A stretch of 18,195 nt of DNA from positions 1 through 18,195 of the forward strand of contig VAYX01000019.1 of assembly GCA_005885325.1 (NCBI GenBank), read 5' to 3'. Below, piece by piece: positions 1 to 6,519 of the stretch. The position numbers and the translations under genes are program-made. Under the pieces are notes generated by a model. The model was not told the origin of the DNA. It made no database searches and saw nothing but the letters and a program-made list of their open reading frames with translations. The stretch comes from Actinomycetota bacterium. GTDB taxonomy: Bacteria; Actinomycetota; UBA4738; HRBIN12. Within the stretch, counting starts at the first letter, position 1. Each line of letters begins with the position of its first letter.

Positions 1-388
1 CCTCCGGCTTCTCCACGACGTTCGGGATGGCCGCGGCTGACGAGGTCCAGAACGGGATCTCGGCCAGCGCCGAGACGAACCCCACCCCTACCATCGCGCC
101 GGGGTCGCGGACGAGGGCGAGCCCGAGGAAGGCGACGGCGCTCGCCAGGTCGGACAGGATCATCACGCGCTTTCGGTCGAACTTGTCTCCCAGGATGCCG
201 CCGAGGGGGCCCAGCATCCCGGCGACCCCGTGGGTCACCAGCAACGTCAAGCCGAGCCACGCCGCCGACCCGCCCGAGCGGATGAACACGGCGTCCAGCA
301 GGGCGGTGTAGGCGGCGGCGCTCCCCGTCTCCGAGATGGCCCTGGCCAGGGCGAGCCGGCGGACGGCGGTTCGGGGCGGGGTCCTCAT
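1..388 (-). CDS. MFS exporter paralogue, N-terminal part (cut by window edge)
   Basis: The minus strand reads from an ATG at 388 to the window edge with no stop, giving 129 residues of an inner-membrane major facilitator transporter. The N-terminus contains RTAVRRLALAR, then hydrophobic segments. The cytoplasmic loop GDKFDRKRVMI, near residues 71-81, is MFS motif A (G-D-x-x-x-R-R/K-R). A further conserved stretch is IPFWTSSAAAIPN. It aligns almost without gaps to the start of the gene at 423-1697, so the two are tandem paralogues. The start lies 34 bases after that gene's stop, with purine-rich GGAGAGGTGAAGGG upstream, so the two are probably one transcript. The C-terminal two thirds lie outside the window. 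The family includes drug and siderophore exporters; the substrate cannot be read from the sequence. It was read by hand and is open at the edge. Confidence 0.85.
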   Translation of the reverse strand, partial: MRTPPRTAVRRLALARAISETGSAAAYTALLDAVFIRSGGSAAWLGLTLLVTHGVAGMLGPLGGILGDKFDRKRVMILSDLASAVAFLGLALVRDPGAMVGVGFVSALAEIPFWTSSAAAIPNVVEKPE

Positions 389-422
389 GGTGCGACGACC
401 CTTCACCTCTCCCCACCTCCGC

Positions 423-1697
423 CTACGTCAGCTCCATGGCCGGCGCGGTCGCGGCGTCGGCCTCCGCGGCCATGACGGTCTGGGGATCCGCCGCCAGCAC
501 GGTATCCGCATCCGCGGGCTCACCTTCCGATGGACGCCGCAGGATGGGCAGCAGGACCAGCGCCCCGATGCCCGCGGTCAAGCCGCCGATCGCGTAGACG
601 TTCTGCGGGCCCACGGCCCGCAGAACGATCCCCGCCGCTGCGAGCCCCAGGATGAACGCGATCGAGGTGAGGCCCTCCGAAGCCGCGATCACGCGACTGC
701 GGACGGCATCGGGCGTCCTTCGCTGTTGGATGCCCTGTTCGGCCACCAACACGACGGCGTCGCCCACTCCGGACAGCAAGGCCACGACCAGGATCGGCGC
801 GAACCACGGCGAGACGGCGATGGCGGCCGTGGTCACGGCGATCAGCGCCGTTCCCAGGAACAGCGCCCTGGGCTCACGGTCCTCGTTCAGGTACCGGCCG
901 GCGAACGACCCCGCGACCGACCCCGCACCCCAGAACGTGATCAGCAGGCCGTACCCGATTGAGCCGGCGTGGAAGTGCTCGACGAGCGGGACGTCGGCCA
1001 CCATCACCAGGCCGAGCCCGAACACCAGCCCGGTCCAGGCCAGCACCAGCGTTCGAAGCACCCGGTCCCGGGCGATGAACACGAACCCCGCCCGGAGCCC
1101 CCGGTGCTCGGTCGCATCGGAACGCTCTCCCGCGAAGGGCGCGCGGACGGTCCACACCAGGACCGCCGAGACTGCGAAAGTAACCGCGTTCAGGCCGAAG
1201 ACCCATGCCGGCCCGATGGCGGCGACCAGCACGCCTCCGATCGCCGGGCCGACCATGATGCCGGCGTTGCGCCCCAGCGAGATGAGGCCGTTCGCCCAGG
1301 ACAGTTCGGACGGCTCGACCATGTTCGGGATGGCCGCGGCCGACGCCATCCAGAACGGCGTCTCGACGACGGCGGAGACGAACGCCAGGGCGAGCAGCCA
1401 GGCCGGATCGCCGGCGAACGCCATCGCCGCGAAGGCCCCCACCCCCGCCAGGTCCGACACGATCATGACCCGCCGGCGGTCGAACCGGTCGCCGATCGCG
1501 CCGGCCAGCGGCGCGACGAAGCCGTTCACGCCGAACGTCAGGAGCAGCGTCGCGGAGAGCCACGCGGGCGAGCGCGTCCGCTCGTACACCGTGAACATCA
1601 GCGCCGTGTACGCGGCGGCGCCGCCGGTGATCGAGATGAGGCGCGCGGTGGCCAGGCGGCGCACGGCGGCCTTCGGTGACGTGCGATGCGTGGTCAT
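423..1697 (-). CDS. MFS transporter (12-TM exporter type)
   Basis: A 424-residue integral membrane protein of the major facilitator superfamily, normal in length for a 12-helix proton-coupled exporter. Hydrophobic segments run through the whole protein. The loop between helices 2 and 3 carries motif A, GDRFDRRRVMI, and is followed by the conserved stretch ETPFWMASAAAIPNMVEPSE. The C-terminus (last ~40 residues) is polar and acidic, probably a cytoplasmic tail. The ATG at 1697 is preceded by AAGGAG (1705-1710) at good spacing, which fixes the start. It lies 140 bases after serA, and those bases hold a possible leader peptide and long-range RNA pairing over this ribosome-binding site (see 1695-1817). 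The paralogue at 1-388 follows. Family membership is clear; the substrate is unknown. Confidence 0.9.
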   Translation of the reverse strand: MTTHRTSPKAAVRRLATARLISITGGAAAYTALMFTVYERTRSPAWLSATLLLTFGVNGFVAPLAGAIGDRFDRRRVMIVSDLAGVGAFAAMAFAGDPAWLLALAFVSAVVETPFWMASAAAIPNMVEPSELSWANGLISLGRNAGIMVGPAIGGVLVAAIGPAWVFGLNAVTFAVSAVLVWTVRAPFAGERSDATEHRGLRAGFVFIARDRVLRTLVLAWTGLVFGLGLVMVADVPLVEHFHAGSIGYGLLITFWGAGSVAGSFAGRYLNEDREPRALFLGTALIAVTTAAIAVSPWFAPILVVALLSGVGDAVVLVAEQGIQQRRTPDAVRSRVIAASEGLTSIAFILGLAAAGIVLRAVGPQNVYAIGGLTAGIGALVLLPILRRPSEGEPADADTVLAADPQTVMAAEADAATAPAMELT

Positions 1698-1817
1698 GAA
1701 GCGACTCCTTGGTTCGGTGGCTCAGGACGTGCCAGGACGGTGAGGAACCGCCCGCCGGGAGGCGAGCGAACGCGTCAGTGGGTGACGCTGGAGTTGATCA
1801 CCGTGAGCCGCTTCATG
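1695..1817 (-). promoter_or_regulatory. Structured leader over the MFS ribosome-binding site
   Basis: In the minus-strand RNA, CAUGAAGCGGCUC (1817-1805) can pair with GAGUCGCUUCAUG (1707-1695). All 13 positions pair, with one G-U. The downstream arm contains the last three bases of the AAGGAG site and the whole ATG of the MFS gene. On the 5' side, ACGGUGA (1804-1798) follows directly and pairs with UCACCGU (1743-1737). Inside these helices a perfect hairpin, GCGUCA-CCCAC-UGACGC, contains the stop codon of the possible leader peptide at 1775-1816. The arrangement resembles ribosome-controlled translational attenuation. The pairing is seen directly; the function is inferred. Confidence 0.5.
1775..1816 (-). 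CDS. Possible 13-residue leader peptide
   Basis: A short frame, ATG to TGA, would encode MKRLTVINSSVTH. It begins 21 bases after the serA stop and ends 77 bases before the MFS ATG. No Shine-Dalgarno sequence precedes it, but an extended -10-like TGGTACACT ends nine bases before the ATG, which would suit leaderless translation. Its first codons form one arm of the helix that covers the MFS start, and its stop codon lies in a small hairpin. I do not recognise the peptide. A 14-codon frame can occur by chance, so the support is its position in the predicted fold, not its length. Confidence 0.35.
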   Translation of the reverse strand: MKRLTVINSSVTH

Positions 1818-1825
1818 GTTCGGCG

Positions 1826-1831
1826 AGTGTA
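1826..1831 (-). promoter_or_regulatory. Possible extended -10 element for the MFS pair
   Basis: The minus strand reads TGGTACACT, matching an extended -10 (TGn-TAnnnT). It lies between the serA stop and the leader peptide ATG, which would be nine bases after the hexamer. No good -35 is seen at the usual spacing. If real, it gives the MFS pair its own promoter, separate from serA. Confidence 0.35.
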
Positions 1832-1837
1832 CCAGCC

Positions 1838-3421
1838 CTAATCGGGCAACACTACGAACCAGGCGCCGGTCGCGCCGACGGCCGTCGAGATCTCCTCGAT
1901 GATCTCCGGCCTGACCGCGCTGTCGAGGGTGAGGGCCATGAGCGCGGTCCCCCCTCGCGTGGGCCGGCCCACGTCCATGGTGGCGATGTTGATGTCGTGC
2001 TGCCCCAGGATCGTCCCGACCTTGCCGATCACGCCGGGCCGGTCCTCGTACGCGAAGAACAGCATGTACGTGGCCGGCGACATCTCGACGTCGTAGCCGA
2101 GGACCTGCATCACGCGTTCGGCGTTCCGCTTCCCCACCAGCGTGCCGGCGACGGAGACTTCCCCGTCCTCGGTCTCGGCCCGCAGGGCGATGAGGTTCAC
2201 GTAGTCGCTCGACACGGCGGAGCGCATCTCGGAGACGGCCATGCCCCGCTCGCGGGCGATGATGGGCGCGTTCACGTAGGACAGCGGCTCGTGGACCACC
2301 CCGCTCAGCACACCCTTGATGAGCGCGAGGGTCAGCGCGCGCGTGTCGGCCTCGGCGATGCGCCCGTGGTACTGGCACTCGATCGCGCTGACCGCTCCCC
2401 TGGCCAGCCCGGTCAGCAACATCCCGAGCTTCTCGGCGAGCGGCAGGAACGGCCGCACCACCTCCGAGACCTCCGCCCCGGCCGAGACGTTCACCGCGTG
2501 GGGTACGAACTCGCCCATCAGCGCGAGCCGGACCTGCTCGGCGATGGAGGCGCCCGCCTTGTCCTGGGCCTCCACGGTCGACGCGCCGAGGTGCGGCGTC
2601 ACGACGACCTGGTCGAAGGCGAAGAGCGGTGACTCCGTGGTCGGCTCTTCGGCGAAGACGTCGAGGGCCGCCCCGGCCAGATGCCCATCCTCGATGGCCT
2701 TGGCCAGGGCCACCTCGTCCACGATCCCTCCGCGTGAGGTGTTCACCAGGCGCGCGCCGTCCTTCATCAGCGCAAGCTCGCGCTCCCCGATCAGCCCCTC
2801 GGTGTCCGGCGTGCGCGGCAGGTGGAGCGACACGAAGTCCGCCTGCACCAGGAGGGCCTCCAGGGTCGGCATCAGCTCGACCCCCATCTCCTTGGCCCGC
2901 TCCCTGGGGACGTAGGGGTCGAACGCGATGACCCGCATCCCGAAGGCCGCGCAGCGCTGGGCCACCATCGAGCCGACCCGTCCGAGGCCCACGACGCCCA
3001 CGGTCTTCCCGGCGAGCTCGACCCCCTGGTACCGCTCCCGCTCCCATCGGCCGGCCTTCAGCGCGGCGTTGGCTTGCGGGATGTTGCGGGCCTGGGCCAG
3101 CATGAGGGCGACGGTGTGTTCGGCGGCCGAGACGATGTTGGACTGCGGCGCGTTCACCACCATCACGCCGCGACGCGTCGCCGCCTCCACGTCCACGTTG
3201 TCCAGGCCGATCCCCGCCCTGGCGATGACCTTCAGGTTCTGGGCCGCCTCGATGATGTCGGCCGTGACCTTGGTCTGTGACCGGACGATGAGCGCGTCGT
3301 ACGGCGCGATCTCCAGCGCCAGGTCACCCCGGGCGAGCTCCGGTCGGACGTCGACCTGGAAGTCCTTGCGCAACAGCTCGAGGCCACGCTCCGACAGCGG
3401 CTCGGTGACCAGGACGCGCAT
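1838..3421 (-). CDS. serA: D-3-phosphoglycerate dehydrogenase, long form with ACT domain
   Basis: A cytosolic enzyme that oxidises 3-phosphoglycerate to 3-phosphohydroxypyruvate with NAD+, the first step of serine synthesis. At 527 residues it matches the long actinobacterial type. The Rossmann motif GLGRVG is at 145-150. The catalytic set Arg230 (NTSRGG), Glu258/259 (AEEP) and His277 (PHLGAS) is present. The intervening domain spans about 316-450 and the C-terminal ACT domain 453-527. Tyr458, Asp460 and Asn478 fall three positions before residues that I recall as serine-binding in the M. tuberculosis enzyme, the same offset as the catalytic residues, so feedback inhibition by serine is likely. 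The ATG at 3421 has GGAG upstream and begins four bases after the aminotransferase stop, so the two are probably co-translated. Confidence 0.97.
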   Translation of the reverse strand: MRVLVTEPLSERGLELLRKDFQVDVRPELARGDLALEIAPYDALIVRSQTKVTADIIEAAQNLKVIARAGIGLDNVDVEAATRRGVMVVNAPQSNIVSAAEHTVALMLAQARNIPQANAALKAGRWERERYQGVELAGKTVGVVGLGRVGSMVAQRCAAFGMRVIAFDPYVPRERAKEMGVELMPTLEALLVQADFVSLHLPRTPDTEGLIGERELALMKDGARLVNTSRGGIVDEVALAKAIEDGHLAGAALDVFAEEPTTESPLFAFDQVVVTPHLGASTVEAQDKAGASIAEQVRLALMGEFVPHAVNVSAGAEVSEVVRPFLPLAEKLGMLLTGLARGAVSAIECQYHGRIAEADTRALTLALIKGVLSGVVHEPLSYVNAPIIARERGMAVSEMRSAVSSDYVNLIALRAETEDGEVSVAGTLVGKRNAERVMQVLGYDVEMSPATYMLFFAYEDRPGVIGKVGTILGQHDINIATMDVGRPTRGGTALMALTLDSAVRPEIIEEISTAVGATGAWFVVLPD

Positions 3422-3425
3422 GGGC

Positions 3426-4577
3426 CTACTCCGCGGAGGCGAAGACGTCCTCGGCGGCGGCCACGGCCGCGCCCCGCTTGACCGGGTATCCCAGCTTGTC
3501 CAGCGCGAGCTCGACGGCGGCCAGGCCGCGGATCATGTCGAGCCGGTCGTAATACCCGAGGTGGCCGATGCGGAAGACCTTGCCCTTGAGCGGGCCCTGG
3601 CCCGGCGCCAGGATGATGCCGTCGTCGGCCCGCACCGTGGCGCAGATCCGGTCGGCGTCGATGCCCTCGGGCGCACGGATGGCCGTCACCGTCCACGCCC
3701 GCTCGGGATCCTCGCCGAACAGGTCCAGCCCGAGGGCCCGGATCCCCTCCTTGATCGCGCGCGACAGCAACCGGTGCCGGGCGTACGCCGCCTCCGGCCC
3801 GTCCTGGTAGTACAGGCGAAGCGCGGCCTGGAGCCCCTGCACCACCGAGATGGCGGGGGTCCACGGGCTCTCCGGGTCCTTCAATCCGTAGGACTGCTTG
3901 TACGAGGTCCAGTCGAAGTAGAACCGCGGGTTCGTCGCCTCGGCCTGCGCGGCCCACGCCGCTTCAGAGATGGCCGCGAACGCGAGGCCCGGCGACGCGG
4001 ACAGGGCCTTCTGCGACCCGCTGATCGCGACGTCGATCCCCCAGCCGTCGAAGTCGAACGGCACGGCCCCCAGCGACGACACGGCGTCGACGACGACCAT
4101 GGCGCCGGCGTCCTTCGCCGCCTGGGCAATCGACTCGATGTCGTGGACCACGCCGGTCGAGGTCTCGCTCTGGGTCAGCAGCACGGCTTTGGCCGGCGCC
4201 TTCGCCAGGGCGGCCGCGACATCGGCGGCCTTCACGGCCTGGCCCCACTCATAGTCGACCGTGCGGACGTCGAGCCCGTAGGCCCGGGCGATCTTGGCGA
4301 ACCGCTCGGCGAAGTACCCGGCCAGTGGCACCAGGACCGGGTCTCCGGGCGAGAAGCAGTTGGCGATAGCTGACTCGAGCCCACCCGTGCCCGAGGACGT
4401 GAAGATCAGGACGTCGGACCCCGTTCGGTAGAGACGCTGGAGGCCATCGGTCACCTCCCGCAGCATCCGGCCGAAGCCGGGGCCGCGGTGGTACACGAGC
4501 GGGCTCCCCTGGGCCAGGTACACCTCGGGTGGGATCGGCGTGGGCCCTGGGGCCAGGATGATCTCGGGTCTATCCAC
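3426..4577 (-). CDS. Class V aminotransferase (alanine-glyoxylate/serine-pyruvate type)
   Basis: A 383-residue PLP-dependent fold-type I aminotransferase, normal in length. It opens with the family hallmark LAPGPTPIPPEV. The cofactor region includes SSGTGGLESA (61-70), TQSETSTGV (135-143), Asp164 in VVDAVSSLGA, and Lys190 in SGSQKAL, the expected Schiff-base lysine. The start is a GTG at 4577 with GGAGGAGC about ten bases upstream. Named family activities are alanine-glyoxylate and serine-pyruvate transamination. The four-base gap to serA instead suggests that it makes phosphoserine from phosphohydroxypyruvate, the SerC role; a class V enzyme of methanogens is known to do this. No separate serC is in the window. 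A weak -10-like TACGCT (4630-4635) lies in the upstream 94-base gap. The family is sure, the substrate inferred. Confidence 0.92.
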   Translation of the reverse strand: MDRPEIILAPGPTPIPPEVYLAQGSPLVYHRGPGFGRMLREVTDGLQRLYRTGSDVLIFTSSGTGGLESAIANCFSPGDPVLVPLAGYFAERFAKIARAYGLDVRTVDYEWGQAVKAADVAAALAKAPAKAVLLTQSETSTGVVHDIESIAQAAKDAGAMVVVDAVSSLGAVPFDFDGWGIDVAISGSQKALSASPGLAFAAISEAAWAAQAEATNPRFYFDWTSYKQSYGLKDPESPWTPAISVVQGLQAALRLYYQDGPEAAYARHRLLSRAIKEGIRALGLDLFGEDPERAWTVTAIRAPEGIDADRICATVRADDGIILAPGQGPLKGKVFRIGHLGYYDRLDMIRGLAAVELALDKLGYPVKRGAAVAAAEDVFASAE

Positions 4578-4671
4578 GATGCTGCTCGCTCCTCCGGGGA
4601 TCGTGCGGCGCGCGTGACGCGCCTCGGCCAGCGTATCATCCGGTGCTTCGCGCTCTCGGCCGAACGGGCGT

Positions 4672-4893
4672 TCAGAACCGGAAGCTGTGGAAGACGTCCT
4701 CGGCCGGCTCGCAGTCGCGGAGGTCCTCCGCGGAGAGCTCGGTCGGACCGGGCGTTCGGCCGAGGATCCGGTTCAGCAGTGACCGGTGGCCGTTCCGGCG
4801 AGCGACCGCTCGGGAGACCTTGTCTACGCGGGCGTCGTGCCGCTTCTTCTGCTGATTCAGGTCGCATGGTAGATGGCTGACGACGGGGCCCAC
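4672..4893 (-). CDS. Small hypothetical protein, 73 residues
   Basis: I do not recognise this protein. It would start at a GTG at 4893, five bases after an AAGGAG that lies in the last codons of the FAD reductase gene. An alternative GTG at 4899 overlaps that gene's TGA. The product is basic in its first two thirds (QQKKRHDARVDKVSRAVARR), has a short hydrophobic patch (SLLNRILG), and ends with the acidic, aromatic tail TELSAEDLRDCEPAEDVFHS followed by FRF. There is no membrane segment or signal peptide, and two cysteines are present. Its place directly after the Rieske and reductase genes suggests co-expression with them. The strong ribosome-binding site and tight spacing support a real gene; the function is unknown. 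Confidence 0.6.
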   Translation of the reverse strand: MGPVVSHLPCDLNQQKKRHDARVDKVSRAVARRNGHRSLLNRILGRTPGPTELSAEDLRDCEPAEDVFHSFRF

Positions 4894-4895
4894 GG

Positions 4896-6113
4896 TCACT
4901 CCTTCGGTGGCGCGAGCGTGCGCAGGTCGAACTCCGGGTCGGCGAGCATTTTGGGGTCCGCCCGGACCTGGGCCTTGATGAGCGGCATGGAGCGGCGGAC
5001 GTCCCGGGGCCAGTTCATGGTGAACGTCGACCGGAGGACGCCGTCCTTCAACAGGAAGGCCGCGAAGCTCCGTTCCTCCAGGCTCCCTCGCACGATCACA
5101 TCGTCCCACTCGGTGGCGAATCCGGCCATCTGGATGTTCACGTCGTACTGGTCGGACCAGAACCAGTGGGGATCGTCGAAGACCTCCTTTCGGCCCAGCA
5201 TGTTGCGGGCCGCGGCCTGCCCCATCTTCATCGCGTTGTCGAAGTGCTCGACCCGGATGCGACCGAAGACGGGATGGTCGTGGCGGGCCACGTCGCCAGC
5301 GGCGAACACGCCGGGGACGTTGGTCTCGAGGGCCGGATCGACCAGGATCCCGTTGTCCACGGCCACGTCGGTCCCCCGCACCACGTCGGTGACCGGCTCG
5401 ACGCCGACGCCCACGACGGCGAAATCGCCCTCGATCCTCCTGCCCTCCTTCGTGTGGAGCACCTCGAATCGCCCGTCACCCTCGAACCGTTCCGCTCCGT
5501 CCCGGAAGAACATCGTCACGCCGTGATCGCGGTGCAGCCCCTCGAGCACCCGACCGAGCTCGGCCCCCAGGACCCGCTGGAGGGGAGTCTCGGCGAACTC
5601 GACGACCGTGACATCGACGCCCCGGCTACGGAGCGAGGCGGTCACCTCGGCTCCGATGAACCCCATGCCCACGAGGACGGCCCTGGCTCCCGGCACGGCG
5701 GCGGCCTTGATCGCATCGGAGTCGGGGAGGTAGCGAAGGTCGTGGACACCCGGCAGGTCGAGTCCGGGCAACGGGAACTTCCGGTTCCGGCATCCCGTGG
5801 CGATGAGGAGCGAGTCGAACGCGATCCGTTCGCCGTCCAGGAGCTCCACGCTTCGTCCGGCGACGTCGATGCGCTGTGCGCCCTGCCCGAAACGGGTCTC
5901 GATCTGGTTCTTCTCGTACCACTCGGGCGGCCGGATGAACCTGGGCTCCTGCTCCTCGCCGCGCAGGTACTCCTTGGACAGCGGCGGCCGCTCGTACGGC
6001 GGATGGGGCTCCTGGCCGATCAGCACCACGCCACCGTCGAAGCCCTCCTCGCGGAGCGTCGCGGCCGCGGTGCCGCCGGCCATATTGGCCCCGATGACGA
6101 GGAAGGTGGGCAC
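4896..6113 (-). CDS. FAD-dependent NADH:ferredoxin reductase family protein
   Basis: A 405-residue flavoprotein of the putidaredoxin reductase/AIF type, which passes electrons from NADH through FAD to a small iron-sulfur protein. The N-terminal FAD-binding strand is FLVIGANMAGGTAA (4-17), followed by PPYERPPLSKEYL (38-50). The NAD-binding motif GMGFIGAE is at 149-156, with Glu172 at the end of the second strand, which favours NADH over NADPH. The second FAD motif is VFAAGDVA (269-276). The C-terminal reductase domain begins near DPHWFWSDQYDV (314-325). The start is a GTG at 6113, three bases after the Rieske stop, with GGAG inside that gene's end. The natural partner is therefore the Rieske protein next door. 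No terminal oxygenase is encoded here, so the final acceptor is unknown. Confidence 0.92.
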   Translation of the reverse strand: MPTFLVIGANMAGGTAAATLREEGFDGGVVLIGQEPHPPYERPPLSKEYLRGEEQEPRFIRPPEWYEKNQIETRFGQGAQRIDVAGRSVELLDGERIAFDSLLIATGCRNRKFPLPGLDLPGVHDLRYLPDSDAIKAAAVPGARAVLVGMGFIGAEVTASLRSRGVDVTVVEFAETPLQRVLGAELGRVLEGLHRDHGVTMFFRDGAERFEGDGRFEVLHTKEGRRIEGDFAVVGVGVEPVTDVVRGTDVAVDNGILVDPALETNVPGVFAAGDVARHDHPVFGRIRVEHFDNAMKMGQAAARNMLGRKEVFDDPHWFWSDQYDVNIQMAGFATEWDDVIVRGSLEERSFAAFLLKDGVLRSTFTMNWPRDVRRSMPLIKAQVRADPKMLADPEFDLRTLAPPKE

Positions 6114-6116
6114 GGG

Positions 6117-6425
6117 CTACTCCAGCGCGACGAGCAGCTGGCCGTCCTCCTCGCGCGCCTCGAACACGTCGATGGGCTCGGTGGCGGGGCCGTTCACGAC
6201 CTCGCCGGAGGTGATGTCGAACTGGCTTCCGTGGCAGGGGCACTCGATCACCAGGCCGTCGAGGTCGCCTTCGGCCAGCGAGCAATGTTGGTGCGTGCAG
6301 ACGTCATCGAATGCATGCAGGTTGCCGCCGACGTTCGCGATGGCCACCATCCGTTCGCCGACGGGGACGGCGGTGATCTCCCCATCGCCGATCTCGCCGG
6401 CCTCGACCTTCACCCACTCCGACAT
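6117..6425 (-). CDS. Rieske [2Fe-2S] ferredoxin-like protein
   Basis: A 102-residue soluble Rieske protein, expected to carry electrons from the adjacent FAD reductase to an unknown acceptor. Cluster ligands are Cys43 and His45 (CTH) and Cys62 and His65 (CPCH), with the usual 16-residue gap. Cys48 (CTHQHC) and Cys64 (CPCHGS) sit where high-potential cytochrome bc-type Rieske proteins have their disulfide. The chosen ATG at 6425 has AAGGAG nine bases upstream. A second in-frame ATG at 6455 would add ten polar residues but has no better ribosome-binding site. There is no signal peptide or membrane anchor, so it is cytosolic. Small NirD-like proteins share this fold, but the reductase neighbour favours the ferredoxin reading. 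Confidence 0.92.
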   Translation of the reverse strand: MSEWVKVEAGEIGDGEITAVPVGERMVAIANVGGNLHAFDDVCTHQHCSLAEGDLDGLVIECPCHGSQFDITSGEVVNGPATEPIDVFEAREEDGQLLVALE

Positions 6426-6481
6426 CAGGTGGTGCTCCTTCCCCTCGCGTTCCATGTGCGGTCCGAAGACACGCGGGCCAC

Positions 6482-6487
6482 AGCATA
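6482..6487 (-). promoter_or_regulatory. Possible -10 element for the Rieske-reductase genes
   Basis: The minus strand reads TATGCT in the 94-base gap between the MFS stop (6520) and the Rieske ATG (6425). It fits a TAnnnT -10 about 55 bases before the start. No convincing -35 is seen. A 7-base inverted repeat, GCGGTCC/GGACCGC (6508-6514 and 6458-6464), flanks it and could act as an operator or RNA hairpin. Confidence 0.3.
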
Positions 6488-6519
6488 GGACACCGACTGC
6501 GGAAGCTGGACCGCCAGCG

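Noticed and set aside
1722..3047. A 441-codon minus-strand frame inside serA.
   Set aside because: It is in another frame of serA, which is certain from its motifs, and the translation is rich in Arg, Gly and Ala without domains.
2928..4373. A 481-codon plus-strand frame across serA and the aminotransferase.
   Set aside because: It is antisense to two well-supported genes and shows no recognisable domain.
4451..4867. A 138-codon minus-strand frame starting at an ATG at 4867.
   Set aside because: It overlaps both the 73-residue ORF and the aminotransferase start in another frame and is arginine- and proline-rich with no motif.
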